Below, one piece after another: positions 51,966 through 60,431 of a stretch of 64,000 nt of DNA. The notes beneath the pieces were generated by a model. It searched no databases. It saw nothing but the letters and a program-made list of their open reading frames with translations, and was not told the origin of the DNA. Every line of letters begins with the position of its first letter. The stretch's first letter is position 1. Source of the DNA: Bacteroidetes bacterium 37-13 (lineage in GTDB: Bacteria > Bacteroidota > Bacteroidia > Chitinophagales > LD1); the NCBI GenBank assembly GCA_001897535.1, contig MKTC01000007.1, forward strand, positions 168,493 through 232,492. Direction: 5' to 3'. The translations under genes and the position numbers were made by a program.

Positions 51966-53942
51966 TTATTTAGCTGCTTTTGGAGCACTATCTCCTGTTC
52001 CATATTGTAGCGGAGTGCTGCTTCCTGCCGGTGAAACTCTCACATAGCCAGACATTTCTTGGTGCAATGCACTGCAAAAGTCTGTGCAGTAGAAAGGAAC
52101 GATACCTGCTGTTTTTGGCTGCCATTTAATTGTTTTGGTTTCGCCAGGAAGTACTAACACTTCTGCATTTTGAGAACCTTTAATGGTGAAGCCGTGAGGC
52201 AAATCCCAATCTTGTTCTAAGTTGGTAAGGTGGAAGTAAACTTCATCGCCTACTTTTATTCCTTCAATATTATCAGGAGTTAAGTGCGAGCGAATAAGTG
52301 TCATGTTTATATGCACTTTATTGCCTTCGCGAGTAATTTTAGCTTCTTTTTCACCTTTAGCTACGTAAGGGTGATTGTTCTTGTTGATGTCGTAAATACG
52401 CGCTTGTTGGTCTTTAATTTTCTTAGCATCAATCATTAAAGCATAGTGCGGCTCGCCAATGGTTGGGAAGTCTAAAAGTAACTGCATTTTTTCGCCTGTA
52501 ATATCAAATAACTGCGCACTTTGAGTAAGTTCAGGACCAGTTGGTAAGTAACGATCTTTGGTAATTTTATTCCAAGCTACTAAGTATTTTCCGTAAGGAG
52601 TTTTAGCATCGCCACCGGCTACAGTTAAGTGTCCTGTTGAATAGAAAGTTGGTTGTCTGTCTATTACTTGCAATGTTTTTAAATTCCATTTTACTACTTC
52701 AGAAGATACGAACATTGAAGTGTAAGCATTTCCATTTGCATCAAATTCTGTGTGCAAAGGTCCTAAGCCCGGCTTTTTAACTTCACCATGAAGAACTGCT
52801 TCGTAGTTTAGCACCGGAATGCCATCAAAATCGCCTTCAAATTTTTTCTCTTCAATTGCTTTTTGCATTTTAGAGAAAGAGAAAACAGGAATTAAAGAAG
52901 CTAATTTACCACTGCCAACAATGTATTCTCCGCTTGGGTCCACATCGGAACCGTGAGGTGATTTAGGACATGGAATGTAGTAGCAAACGTCTTTTAAATC
53001 TGCAATATCCAATACTAAAACTTCATCTTTAATAGTAGAAGTTGCGGTATGTGTATTTTCATCCATTACGTTGTGCGCGTATTTGGTTTTTACTTTTCTG
53101 CCTTTGCCGGCTTTTACCATTTCGGCTATCTTTTTCCAGTTCACGGCTAAGATAAAGTCTTTGTCTCTTTGCGAAGCGTTCACTTCTAAAAGTGTGTATG
53201 CTTTTTCTGTATTATAGCAAGAGAAGAAGAACCATCCGCTGCTCGGGCCTTTTCCGGTGTGGCTCAAATCGTAATTCACCGGAGGTGTTTTTAATTGAAA
53301 ATCAATAGCCATTTTTCCGCTTTCAGGATTTATGCTGATGAAGCTTAATGCACCGCTAAATTTTTCAGCATAAGAACTAATAGGAATGTCTCCATTTTCA
53401 TCGTCAAACGGAACGCTGAAGCGTGTTCCTGCAATTACATATTCCGAATTATCGGTAATGAAAGGAGAGGAGTGGTTTCCTGCTGAATTTGGAATTTCAA
53501 TAATTTCCTTTGTAGTGAAAGTTTTTAAATCTAATCTGGCAACACGCGGTGTGTTGTTTTCGTTTGCAAAAAGCCATCTGCCATCGTAGTCGCCATTTGT
53601 TTGTGAAAACGAAAGATGGTGTTCATCGCCCCAAGGCACAAAACCGTGAGAAGTGTTTAGCATAGGCTTAGATTCTTCGCTAAAGCCGTAGCCTGTTTCA
53701 GGATCTACCGAAAATACAGGCAGTACTTTTAGTAATCTGCCCGATGGAATTCCATACACAGATACTTGTCCGCTAAAACCTCCTGATACGAATGAATAAA
53801 ATTCATCGAGTTGCCCGGGTGCTACATACACTTTTTGCGCAGCGTCTCCGCTTACGGCTTGTGCAGCATTTTTTGGTTTGCATGAACTAATCCAGAGTGC
53901 TGCCACTGCAATTAGTCCAATTGATACTTTGTTAAGTTTCAT
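51966..53942 (-). CDS. nosZ: Nitrous oxide reductase, clade II, with lipoprotein-type signal
   Basis: Reduces N2O to N2 in the periplasm, 658 aa. The N-terminal seven-bladed propeller bears CuZ histidines (DEHHLSF near 110, AGNHSS, CPKSPHGSDVDPSGE, GPLHTEFD, TGHLTVAGG). The C-terminal cupredoxin domain holds CuA: Cys619, Cys623, His627 and Met630 in CTDFCSALHQEM. There is no twin-arginine signal; instead a Sec signal ends in ISSC, a good lipobox, so the enzyme may be lipid-anchored. Sec export and the neighbours place it in clade II. It lies 41 bp after the cytochrome gene. Confidence 0.96.
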   Translation of the reverse strand: MKLNKVSIGLIAVAALWISSCKPKNAAQAVSGDAAQKVYVAPGQLDEFYSFVSGGFSGQVSVYGIPSGRLLKVLPVFSVDPETGYGFSEESKPMLNTSHGFVPWGDEHHLSFSQTNGDYDGRWLFANENNTPRVARLDLKTFTTKEIIEIPNSAGNHSSPFITDNSEYVIAGTRFSVPFDDENGDIPISSYAEKFSGALSFISINPESGKMAIDFQLKTPPVNYDLSHTGKGPSSGWFFFSCYNTEKAYTLLEVNASQRDKDFILAVNWKKIAEMVKAGKGRKVKTKYAHNVMDENTHTATSTIKDEVLVLDIADLKDVCYYIPCPKSPHGSDVDPSGEYIVGSGKLASLIPVFSFSKMQKAIEEKKFEGDFDGIPVLNYEAVLHGEVKKPGLGPLHTEFDANGNAYTSMFVSSEVVKWNLKTLQVIDRQPTFYSTGHLTVAGGDAKTPYGKYLVAWNKITKDRYLPTGPELTQSAQLFDITGEKMQLLLDFPTIGEPHYALMIDAKKIKDQQARIYDINKNNHPYVAKGEKEAKITREGNKVHINMTLIRSHLTPDNIEGIKVGDEVYFHLTNLEQDWDLPHGFTIKGSQNAEVLVLPGETKTIKWQPKTAGIVPFYCTDFCSALHQEMSGYVRVSPAGSSTPLQYGTGDSAPKAAK

Positions 53943-53983
53943 GTTTGAAATTTATGGTGTTAATGATGTTGACTTACTTAAAT

Positions 53984-54478
53984 TTACTTTGCTCCATCGT
54001 TTTGGCGCATGAATTCTAAAATTTCTCTTGCTTCGGTTTCTGCTAAATTTTGATTTGGCATGCGCACTAAACAAATTTCTAATTGTGCTTGCACTTCAGG
54101 ATCTTTATCAATCATTGCATCTGGATTGGTGATAAAATTCATTAGCCAAGGTGCTGTTCTTCTCTCAGTTACACCTTTCCAACCGGGACCAACTAAACGT
54201 TCATCGCTTGTTTTGTGACACGAAAAACATTTAGCTTCTGCTATTGCTTTTCCCTTGCCTGCCATTGCAGCGTCTAACGCGCCAAGTTGAACATTGGTTT
54301 CGTCAAACTTGCCTTCACCGCGCTTTGGGTCGTAGCTTTTGGTGTCGCTGGCTGCCGGAGTTGCTGCTTGTTCAGTTGCTGCTGAAGTAGTTGAATTGGC
54401 GGTTTGAGTTCCACCATTGTTGCATGCCGCAAAAAATAGCGACATTCCAAATAGAAAAATAATTGTGTTCTTTCTCAT
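53984..54478 (-). CDS. Cytochrome c lipoprotein, nos operon
   Basis: A 164-aa c-type cytochrome with a lipoprotein signal (LFGMSLFFAAC) and an Ala/Thr/Ser-rich linker. One haem site, CFSCH, lies near residue 88, with distal Met candidates in VRMPNQNLAE. It probably passes electrons to NosZ, whose gene follows at once. It is the first gene of the operon. Its ATG lies inside a predicted hairpin (54474-54499). Confidence 0.9.
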   Translation of the reverse strand: MRKNTIIFLFGMSLFFAACNNGGTQTANSTTSAATEQAATPAASDTKSYDPKRGEGKFDETNVQLGALDAAMAGKGKAIAEAKCFSCHKTSDERLVGPGWKGVTERRTAPWLMNFITNPDAMIDKDPEVQAQLEICLVRMPNQNLAETEAREILEFMRQNDGAK

Positions 54479-54499
54479 AAGTGTATTGTTTCTTATGAG
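54474..54499 (-). promoter_or_regulatory. Hairpin enclosing the start codon of the nos operon's first gene
   Basis: CTCATAA and TTATGAG form a 7-bp stem with a 12-nt loop. One arm contains the ATG of the cytochrome gene, and the other begins at the predicted transcript 5' end (about 54498). It could damp translation or mark a 5' stabilising loop. Confidence 0.4.
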
Positions 54500-54501
54500 T
54501 G

Positions 54502-54509
54502 CAAAAGTA
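54502..54509 (-). promoter_or_regulatory. -7 box of the nos operon
   Basis: TACTTTTG on the minus strand matches TAnnTTTG. No TTG exists at the -33 distance, as expected for a promoter that needs an activator. The inferred start is about 54498. Confidence 0.5.
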
Positions 54510-54552
54510 TTTTATATTATAGTATTTTTTATGATTAAAATCAAAAATCTGT

Positions 54553-54566
54553 ATGATATATATCAT
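54553..54566. promoter_or_regulatory. FNR/CRP-type operator upstream of the nos operon
   Basis: ATGATATATATCAT is a perfect palindrome containing TGAT-N4-ATCA, the FNR/DNR-type core. Its centre (54559.5) lies about 61.5 bases upstream of the inferred start, which is the classic class I activator position. Low oxygen or nitric oxide is the likely signal. The rest of 54567-54714 shows no feature. Confidence 0.6.
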
Positions 54567-54714
54567 GTAATTGTAAATAGAGATTGTTTAGTTAGTGGAG
54601 GCTTGTACTACAATAAAAAATAAACGGAGAGAAATCTCTTTGAATAAAATCTAAATCTTGCAACGGTTGTGTTTACAAACACGCTTTAAGTACAATAGTT
54701 ATGCAAAATTTCAT

Positions 54715-56499
54715 TTATGCAGTTTCTGTATGATGTTGCTTTTGCAAAGTGTAAAGCGAACTGTAAAGTCCACCTTTGTTTAGTAGTTCTTCGTGTGTGC
54801 CAAATTCAGCTATTGTTCCATCATTAAGCACAATAATTTTATCAAAGTTTATGAAGGAAAAAATGCGATGTGTGATAATTAAAGTTGTTTTTCCTGCAAT
54901 GGAATTACTTAGCGATTGCTGAATGGCTTGTTCTGTTGCTACATCAACGGCACTTAAGCTATCGTCTAAAATAAGTAAATTGGGTTGTTTTATTAAAGCG
55001 CGGGCAATGCTTATTCGCTGTTTTTGTCCACCACTTAAAGTTACGCCTCTTTCACCAACCATTGTTTCGTATTTTTGTGGAAAGCGCTCAATTTCTTCAT
55101 GAATTGAAGCGTGCCGTGCATATTTTACAACGGTTTCTAAATCGGTATTTTTTATGCCAAAAGCAATGTTTTCTTTCACTGTTTCAGAGAATAGAAAAAC
55201 ATCTTGCGGCACATAACCAATCTGCGAACGTAAACTGGCAGTGTTCCAATTTCTCACATCAATATCATCAATCTTAATGCTGCCCGAAGTAACATCATAC
55301 ATACGCATCAGCAATTCGGCAATGGTAGATTTTCCTGAACCTGTTTTGCCAATAATTGCCCAGCGTTCTCCTGCAGGAATTGTGAATGACACTTGTTTTA
55401 GAGCAGTAATTCCTGTTTCGGGATAAGTGAAGTTTACATTCTCGAAACTTACTTTTCCAACCATTTTGTTTTCGGTATTGGTATGGTTAGTAATGTTTGG
55501 TTTTACTTTCAAAAAGTCGTTTATTCTTTTCATTGAAGCAGAGGCTCGCTGAATGAGAGATGCAACCCAACCCAAAGAGCTCACGGGCCACATTAACATG
55601 TTCATGTAAATGAGAAATTCGGCAATGTTGCCGGCTGTGATGCTGCCATTTCCTACGCGCAATCCACCTGCATAAATGGTAACAATTAAGCTTATTCCAA
55701 TGAGTAAATTCATGATTGGAAAGTAAAGCGCATCAATTTTTGCTAACCATAAATTTTTTGCTTTGTAGCTGTTGCTTTCTTTTTCAAAATGTTGAAGCAT
55801 GGCTTCTTCTCTTGCATAAGATTGCACCACTCGTATGCCTGAATAATTTTCTTGAGCTTGCGTGGTTAAATCAGAAAGTTGCTCTTGAATTACAGTACTG
55901 GCTTTCTCTACACGGTCGTTGATAAAATAGATAACAAAGGAAAGAATCGGTAGTGGAATAAGCACCCAAAGTGTTAGCTCTATACTAATATTTGCCATTG
56001 CCCATATAGCAAATGCAATGGTGAAAAATAAGTTTACAGAATACATCACAGCGGGTCCCACATACATTCGAACACGGCTTACATCTTCTGTAATTCGATT
56101 CATTAAATCGCCTGTGTTATTTTTCTTGTAAAAGGAGGTGTCTAAATTTTGGTAGTGAGTGTATAAATCGTTTTTTATATCAAATTCAATATGGCGGCTT
56201 ACTACAATTATTGTTTGGCGCATTAAAAAAGTAAATAAACCTTCTAATAATGCAATGCCAATATAAATGAGGAAAAAGATAAGTAGCGTTTTGCTAAGTT
56301 CGCTTTCTAAAACGGTATTGAGCGCACTTGAATTTGGTTCAATGTTTTTAATAAAAGAAACTACTTTATCAATTGCTTTACCTATAATTCGCGGATTGTA
56401 AGTTCTAAATCCATTTGAAAGTATAACAAATATTACGCCAATAAAAAAGCGATATTTATGGCGTGCGAAGTATTTATTAAGTGAGGATAATTCTTTCAA
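54715..56499 (-). CDS. ABC exporter, fused permease-ATPase (MsbA-like)
   Basis: A 594-aa half-transporter. Six membrane helices fill residues 1-310. The ATPase follows with Walker A GKTGSGKST, signature LSGGQKQRISIARAL, Walker B LLILDDSLSAVD and the switch His in IITHR. It is similar to lipid flippases and multidrug exporters; the substrate is unknown. It lies downstream of the nos promoter region on the same strand but 5' of it in transcription order, so it is a separate unit. Confidence 0.92.
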   Translation of the reverse strand: MKELSSLNKYFARHKYRFFIGVIFVILSNGFRTYNPRIIGKAIDKVVSFIKNIEPNSSALNTVLESELSKTLLIFFLIYIGIALLEGLFTFLMRQTIIVVSRHIEFDIKNDLYTHYQNLDTSFYKKNNTGDLMNRITEDVSRVRMYVGPAVMYSVNLFFTIAFAIWAMANISIELTLWVLIPLPILSFVIYFINDRVEKASTVIQEQLSDLTTQAQENYSGIRVVQSYAREEAMLQHFEKESNSYKAKNLWLAKIDALYFPIMNLLIGISLIVTIYAGGLRVGNGSITAGNIAEFLIYMNMLMWPVSSLGWVASLIQRASASMKRINDFLKVKPNITNHTNTENKMVGKVSFENVNFTYPETGITALKQVSFTIPAGERWAIIGKTGSGKSTIAELLMRMYDVTSGSIKIDDIDVRNWNTASLRSQIGYVPQDVFLFSETVKENIAFGIKNTDLETVVKYARHASIHEEIERFPQKYETMVGERGVTLSGGQKQRISIARALIKQPNLLILDDSLSAVDVATEQAIQQSLSNSIAGKTTLIITHRIFSFINFDKIIVLNDGTIAEFGTHEELLNKGGLYSSLYTLQKQHHTETA

Positions 56500-56615
56500 G
56501 TAAAAGCGAAATTAGTTTTATCTAAATGTAGAAGTGAAAGAATTTGCATGAACATTTAATGCTTAACTAATTTTTAAAATTAAAGTTTAAGTGTGGCGTT
56601 AATGTTTATTCTGAA

Positions 56616-57095
56616 ATGATTTTATGTTTGCAATTCTTCTGCAGAAAAAAGTTTGTGATAGATAAATCGTATAAGCGACATATAGCTAAAGCCATTACAT
56701 GGCGTATTGTAGGTACTTGTGATACTATGCTTTTGGCATGGATAATTTCTGGCAACCCGCTTATGGGATTAAAAATAGGAGTGTCGGAAGTAGTTACTAA
56801 GACGATTCTTTATTTTTTGCATGAAAGAGCTTGGTATAAAATAAACTTAAATAAACATGGCAAACTTTTAGAAAGTAGAACTCGGCATCTTCTAAAAACA
56901 GTTTCATGGCGCTTAGTTGGTACTTTTGATACCATGATAATTGCTTGGTTTATTTCAGGAAATCCACTTGTTGGTGTTAAAGTTGGAGCGGCAGAAGTAA
57001 TTACTAAAATGATATTATATTATTTTCACGAGCGCGTTTGGTATCATTCCAATTATGGACTTTCACAAAGAAAAGAGGAGAAAATGAATGGATAA
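56616..57095 (+). CDS. Membrane protein with two DUF2061 repeats
   Basis: A 159-aa inner membrane protein made of two tandem DUF2061 units: KAITWRIVGTCDTMLLAWII with KIGVSEVVTKTILYFLHERA, and TVSWRLVGTFDTMIIAWFIS with KVGAAEVITKMILYYFHERV. The family often accompanies sulfate assimilation genes, as here, but its role is unknown. The ATG at 56616 may be too early, because a TATGTTTG box (56623-56630) lies inside it; a GTG at 56655 would give MIDKSYKRHIAKAI, a typical family start. It overlaps cysC by 8 bases. Confidence 0.83.
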   Translation: MILCLQFFCRKKFVIDKSYKRHIAKAITWRIVGTCDTMLLAWIISGNPLMGLKIGVSEVVTKTILYFLHERAWYKINLNKHGKLLESRTRHLLKTVSWRLVGTFDTMIIAWFISGNPLVGVKVGAAEVITKMILYYFHERVWYHSNYGLSQRKEEKMNG

Positions 57096-57684
57096 TAATA
57101 TTGTTTTTCAAAACTATTTTGTTTCACGGAGTTTAAGAAACAAGCAAAATAATCATGCTTCATTTGTACTTTGGTTTACAGGGCTTTCGGGCTCAGGAAA
57201 ATCTACAATTGCCAATGCAGTAGAGAAAAAGTTCTTTGAATTAGGTTTGAAAACATATACACTTGATGGCGATAATATTCGCAGCGGAATAAATAAATCA
57301 CTTGGCTTTTCAGTTGAAGACAGAAAAGAAAATTTAAGGCGGATTGCAGAAGTGGCAAAGCTTTTTGTTGATGCTGGTGTAATTACAATTGCAGCATTTG
57401 TTTCGCCTTTGCAGAGCGATAGAAATTTAGTAAAAGAAATTGTTGGAGAAAATGATTTTGTGGAGATTTTTGTAGATACAAGTATCGAAGAATGTGAGCG
57501 CAGAGATGTAAAAGGGTTATATAAAAAGGCACGAGCCGGAGAAATAAAAAACTTTACAGGCATTGATGCGCCTTTTGAAGTTCCACTAAATCCCCAAATT
57601 TATATTAAAACAGAAAATACAAACGTGGAGGAAGCTGTGAAAACAATAGTTACTTTTGTGAAAAATAAAATAGAGTTAAAGTAA
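57088..57684 (+). CDS. cysC: Adenylylsulfate kinase
   Basis: Phosphorylates APS to PAPS, 198 aa. It has the P-loop GLSGSGKST (residues 32-40), TLDGDNIRSGINKSLGFS, the phospho-acceptor region AAFVSPLQSDR, and FTGIDAPFEVP. All key residues are intact. It overlaps the DUF2061 gene by 8 bases and precedes cysD by 4 bp. No PAPS reductase (cysH) is in the window, so PAPS could serve either assimilation or sulfotransferases. Confidence 0.96.
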   Translation: MDNNIVFQNYFVSRSLRNKQNNHASFVLWFTGLSGSGKSTIANAVEKKFFELGLKTYTLDGDNIRSGINKSLGFSVEDRKENLRRIAEVAKLFVDAGVITIAAFVSPLQSDRNLVKEIVGENDFVEIFVDTSIEECERRDVKGLYKKARAGEIKNFTGIDAPFEVPLNPQIYIKTENTNVEEAVKTIVTFVKNKIELK

Positions 57685-57688
57685 GAGA

Positions 57689-58594
57689 ATGAGCAAATAC
57701 TACCTGAATTATTTAGATGAACTCGAATCTGAGGCAATTTTTATTTTGCGTGAGGTTTATGCACAGTTTCAAAACCCTGTAATACTTTTTTCGGGCGGAA
57801 AAGATTCTATTACCATTACACATTTAGCCAAGAAAGCATTTTATCCGGCACAAATTCCGTTTGTATTATTGCATATTGATACAGGACAAAATTTTCCTGA
57901 AACAATAAAGTTTAGAGATAAATTGGTGAAAGAACTTGGAGTGCAATTATTAGTTGGCTCTGTACAAGAATCTATTGATGAAGGCAGAGTAGCAGAAGAA
58001 AAGGGGAAAAATGCTTCGCGCAATTTTCTACAGATAACTACGCTTTTAGATGCCATAGAAAAATATAAAATTGACTGTGCAATTGGTGGAGCAAGAAGAG
58101 ATGAAGAAAAGGCAAGAGCTAAAGAACGTTTCTTTTCGCACCGCGATGAATTTGGACAATGGGATCCCAAAAATCAAAAACCCGAACTTTGGAATTTATT
58201 GAACGGCAAATGTTTTCAAGGAGAACATTTTCGTGCATTTCCAATCAGCAATTGGACAGAAATGGATGTTTGGAATTATATTTTAAGAGAAAAAATAGAT
58301 ATTCCTTCTTTGTATTTTGCACATGAACGGGAGGTAATTTGGCGCAACAATTCTTGGATTCCACAATCAGAATTTATTACACTTGATAAAGGCGAAGAAG
58401 TAGTTACCAAAAAAATAAGATTTAGAACTTTAGGCGATATAAATATTACCGGTGGTATAGAATCTGATGCAGAAACATTAGAGCAAATTGTGCAAGAAGT
58501 GGCAGCTATGCGCCAAACAGAACGCGGAAACCGAGCAGATGACAAACGCTCTGAAACTGCAATGGAAGACCGAAAAAAACAAGGATATTTTTAA
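57689..58594 (+). CDS. cysD: Sulfate adenylyltransferase subunit 2
   Basis: Makes APS from sulfate and ATP with CysN. It has 301 aa, the PP-loop FSGGKDSITITHLA, DTGQNFPETIKFRD, GGARRDEEKARAKER and the C-terminal GRGNR-like ERGNRADDKRSETAMEDR region. A 133-bp gap with a dispersed repeat separates it from cysN. Confidence 0.97.
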   Translation: MSKYYLNYLDELESEAIFILREVYAQFQNPVILFSGGKDSITITHLAKKAFYPAQIPFVLLHIDTGQNFPETIKFRDKLVKELGVQLLVGSVQESIDEGRVAEEKGKNASRNFLQITTLLDAIEKYKIDCAIGGARRDEEKARAKERFFSHRDEFGQWDPKNQKPELWNLLNGKCFQGEHFRAFPISNWTEMDVWNYILREKIDIPSLYFAHEREVIWRNNSWIPQSEFITLDKGEEVVTKKIRFRTLGDINITGGIESDAETLEQIVQEVAAMRQTERGNRADDKRSETAMEDRKKQGYF

Positions 58595-58606
58595 AGAAAT
58601 TACAGC

Positions 58607-58694
58607 TAATACCGATTGGATATTCGTAATAGTCCAATTTCATTGTCCTAAACGATTATCTCATCGGCATTATACAATATATTATTGGACTAAT
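58607..58694. repeat. Dispersed intergenic repeat, copy B, between cysD and cysN
   Basis: The first 54 bases match 26827-26880 (42 of 54). Inside are ATTGGA/TCCAAT (58615-58620 and 58633-58638), CCGAT/ATCGG (58612-58616 and 58663-58667) and AGTCCAAT/ATTGGACT (58631-58638 and 58684-58691). These nested inverted repeats suggest a folded RNA or a small mobile element. It interrupts the normally tight cysD-cysN junction. Confidence 0.6.
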
Positions 58695-58727
58695 TTATAA
58701 ATCAATTTTGTATAACTTTTTATTGAA

Positions 58728-59999
58728 ATGACTACTGAAAATATAGATAAAAATCAACTTTTGCGCTTCTCTACTGCAGGAAGTGTAGATGATGGAAAAA
58801 GTACTTTAATTGGAAGATTGCTTTACGATTCAAAATCAATTTTTGAAGACCAATTAGAAGCAATAACCAATACCAGCCGCAGAAAAGGACACGATACAGT
58901 TGATTTGGCAATGTTCACCGATGGCTTGCGCGAAGAGCGCGAACAAGGAATTACAATTGATGTAGCTTACCGATATTTCACTACACCTAAAAGGAAATTT
59001 ATTATTGCAGATACGCCCGGTCATATTCAATACACACGAAATATGGTTACAGGTGCTTCAACAGCAAATGCTTCCATTATTTTAATTGATGCAAGGCACG
59101 GAGTAATTGAACAAACTAAGCGCCATTCATACATTGCATCATTGCTACAAATTCCGCATTTGATTATTTGTATCAACAAAATGGACTTAGTAGATTATTC
59201 CGAAGATGTTTACAAGCACATAGTTGAAGATTATGAAAAGGTTTCATCAAAATTGGTAATTAAAGACATTCAGTTTATTCCAATTAGCGCACTTGAAGGC
59301 GATAATGTGGTAAGCCGTTCAGAAAATATGCCTTGGTATTTGGGTGCGCCTTTGCTACACACTTTGGAGCATTTATATATTGGAAGCGACAACAATAAAA
59401 TTGATGCACGCTTTCCGGTTCAAACTGTTATTCGCCCACAGCGAGAAGGTTTTATTGACTATCGCGGCTATGCCGGAAGAATTGGAAGCGGGATTTTTCG
59501 CAAGGGCGATGCAGTAACAATTTTACCATCTGGTTTTACTTCAAAAATAAAATCTATTGATACTTATGACGGCTCGTTGGAAGAAGCTTTTTCGCCAATG
59601 TCAGTTTGTATGCAATTAGAAGATGATGTTGATGTGAGCCGTGGAGATATGATTGTGCGTAGCAACAACCAACCAACTCCCTCTCAAGAATTTGATATTA
59701 TGCTTTGCTGGTTAAGTACAAAGCCAATGCAGATGCGCAATAAATATACCATTTTGCATACTTCAAACGAGCAAAAAGCGCTTGTGAAAGATGTGGTTTA
59801 CAAAATAAATATCAACACTTTAGAGCGCGACTTAGAAGATAAAACTTTTGGCATGAACGATATTGGAAGAGTAACAATAAGAACAACAAAACCGTTGATG
59901 ATAGATGCTTACAGAGAAAATAGAGTTACTGGAAGCATTATTTTAATTGACGATTCAACGTTTGAAACTGTAGCTGCCGGAATGGTAGTTAGCAAGTAA
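58728..59999 (+). CDS. cysN: Sulfate adenylyltransferase subunit 1 (GTPase)
   Basis: The GTPase subunit that drives APS formation. It has 423 aa, shorter than the E. coli protein (475) but with all core parts: GSVDDGKST (18-26), the effector region REEREQGITIDVAYRYF, DTPGHIQYTRNM, NKMD and a beta-barrel C-terminus. It is not fused to CysC, whose gene stands apart in the same operon. It converges on ybeY with a 2-bp gap. Confidence 0.96.
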   Translation: MTTENIDKNQLLRFSTAGSVDDGKSTLIGRLLYDSKSIFEDQLEAITNTSRRKGHDTVDLAMFTDGLREEREQGITIDVAYRYFTTPKRKFIIADTPGHIQYTRNMVTGASTANASIILIDARHGVIEQTKRHSYIASLLQIPHLIICINKMDLVDYSEDVYKHIVEDYEKVSSKLVIKDIQFIPISALEGDNVVSRSENMPWYLGAPLLHTLEHLYIGSDNNKIDARFPVQTVIRPQREGFIDYRGYAGRIGSGIFRKGDAVTILPSGFTSKIKSIDTYDGSLEEAFSPMSVCMQLEDDVDVSRGDMIVRSNNQPTPSQEFDIMLCWLSTKPMQMRNKYTILHTSNEQKALVKDVVYKININTLERDLEDKTFGMNDIGRVTIRTTKPLMIDAYRENRVTGSIILIDDSTFETVAAGMVVSK

Positions 60000-60001
60000 A
60001 G

Positions 60002-60430
60002 TTAGCTGCTTTTCTCGAAGTCTGCAAGCCAAATGTCTTCTTGTTTGGTCATCACTTCTCTTTCCGATTTTGTTTTGTCTTTAAAGCCTGCTAAGTGAAT
60101 AATTCCGTGAAATAAAACACGGTGAAATTCTTCATCAAACTCAACTTTTTGCTTTTGGGCATTATCCCAAATTCTATCTAAACTAATGTAAATTTCGGCA
60201 GTAGTTTTTCTTGGAGTTTCCTCTAATGGAAAAGTAATAATATCGGTAAAATAATCGTGTTGAAGAAACTGTTTATTGATATTGAGTAAATATTCATCGC
60301 TGCAAAGCACAACAGAAAGCGAAATATTTTTTTGAGTTTTTGCTTTAAATTGATGGGCAATAAATTGCTTTAACTTCAACTTGTTTTTCAAATTGAAAGT
60401 TACATCTGCCACATGAAAGCTTACGGACAT
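60002..60430 (-). CDS. ybeY: Endoribonuclease YbeY
   Basis: A metal-dependent RNase for 16S rRNA maturation and ribosome quality control. It has 142 aa from the ATG at 60428-60430; an upstream in-frame extension overlaps the RsbW-like gene. The metal motif reads FHGIIHLAGFKDK, with the third histidine of the common HGxLHLxGxDH pattern replaced by aspartate, as I recall for Bacteroidota homologues. It starts 1 base after the stop of the upstream gene. Confidence 0.92.
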   Translation of the reverse strand: MSVSFHVADVTFNLKNKLKLKQFIAHQFKAKTQKNISLSVVLCSDEYLLNINKQFLQHDYFTDIITFPLEETPRKTTAEIYISLDRIWDNAQKQKVEFDEEFHRVLFHGIIHLAGFKDKTKSEREVMTKQEDIWLADFEKSS

Positions 60431-60431
60431 T

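Noticed and set aside
58488..58700. Open frame across the cysD end and the dispersed repeat
   Set aside because: It is a frame shadow of cysD and runs into noncoding repeat sequence without any domain.
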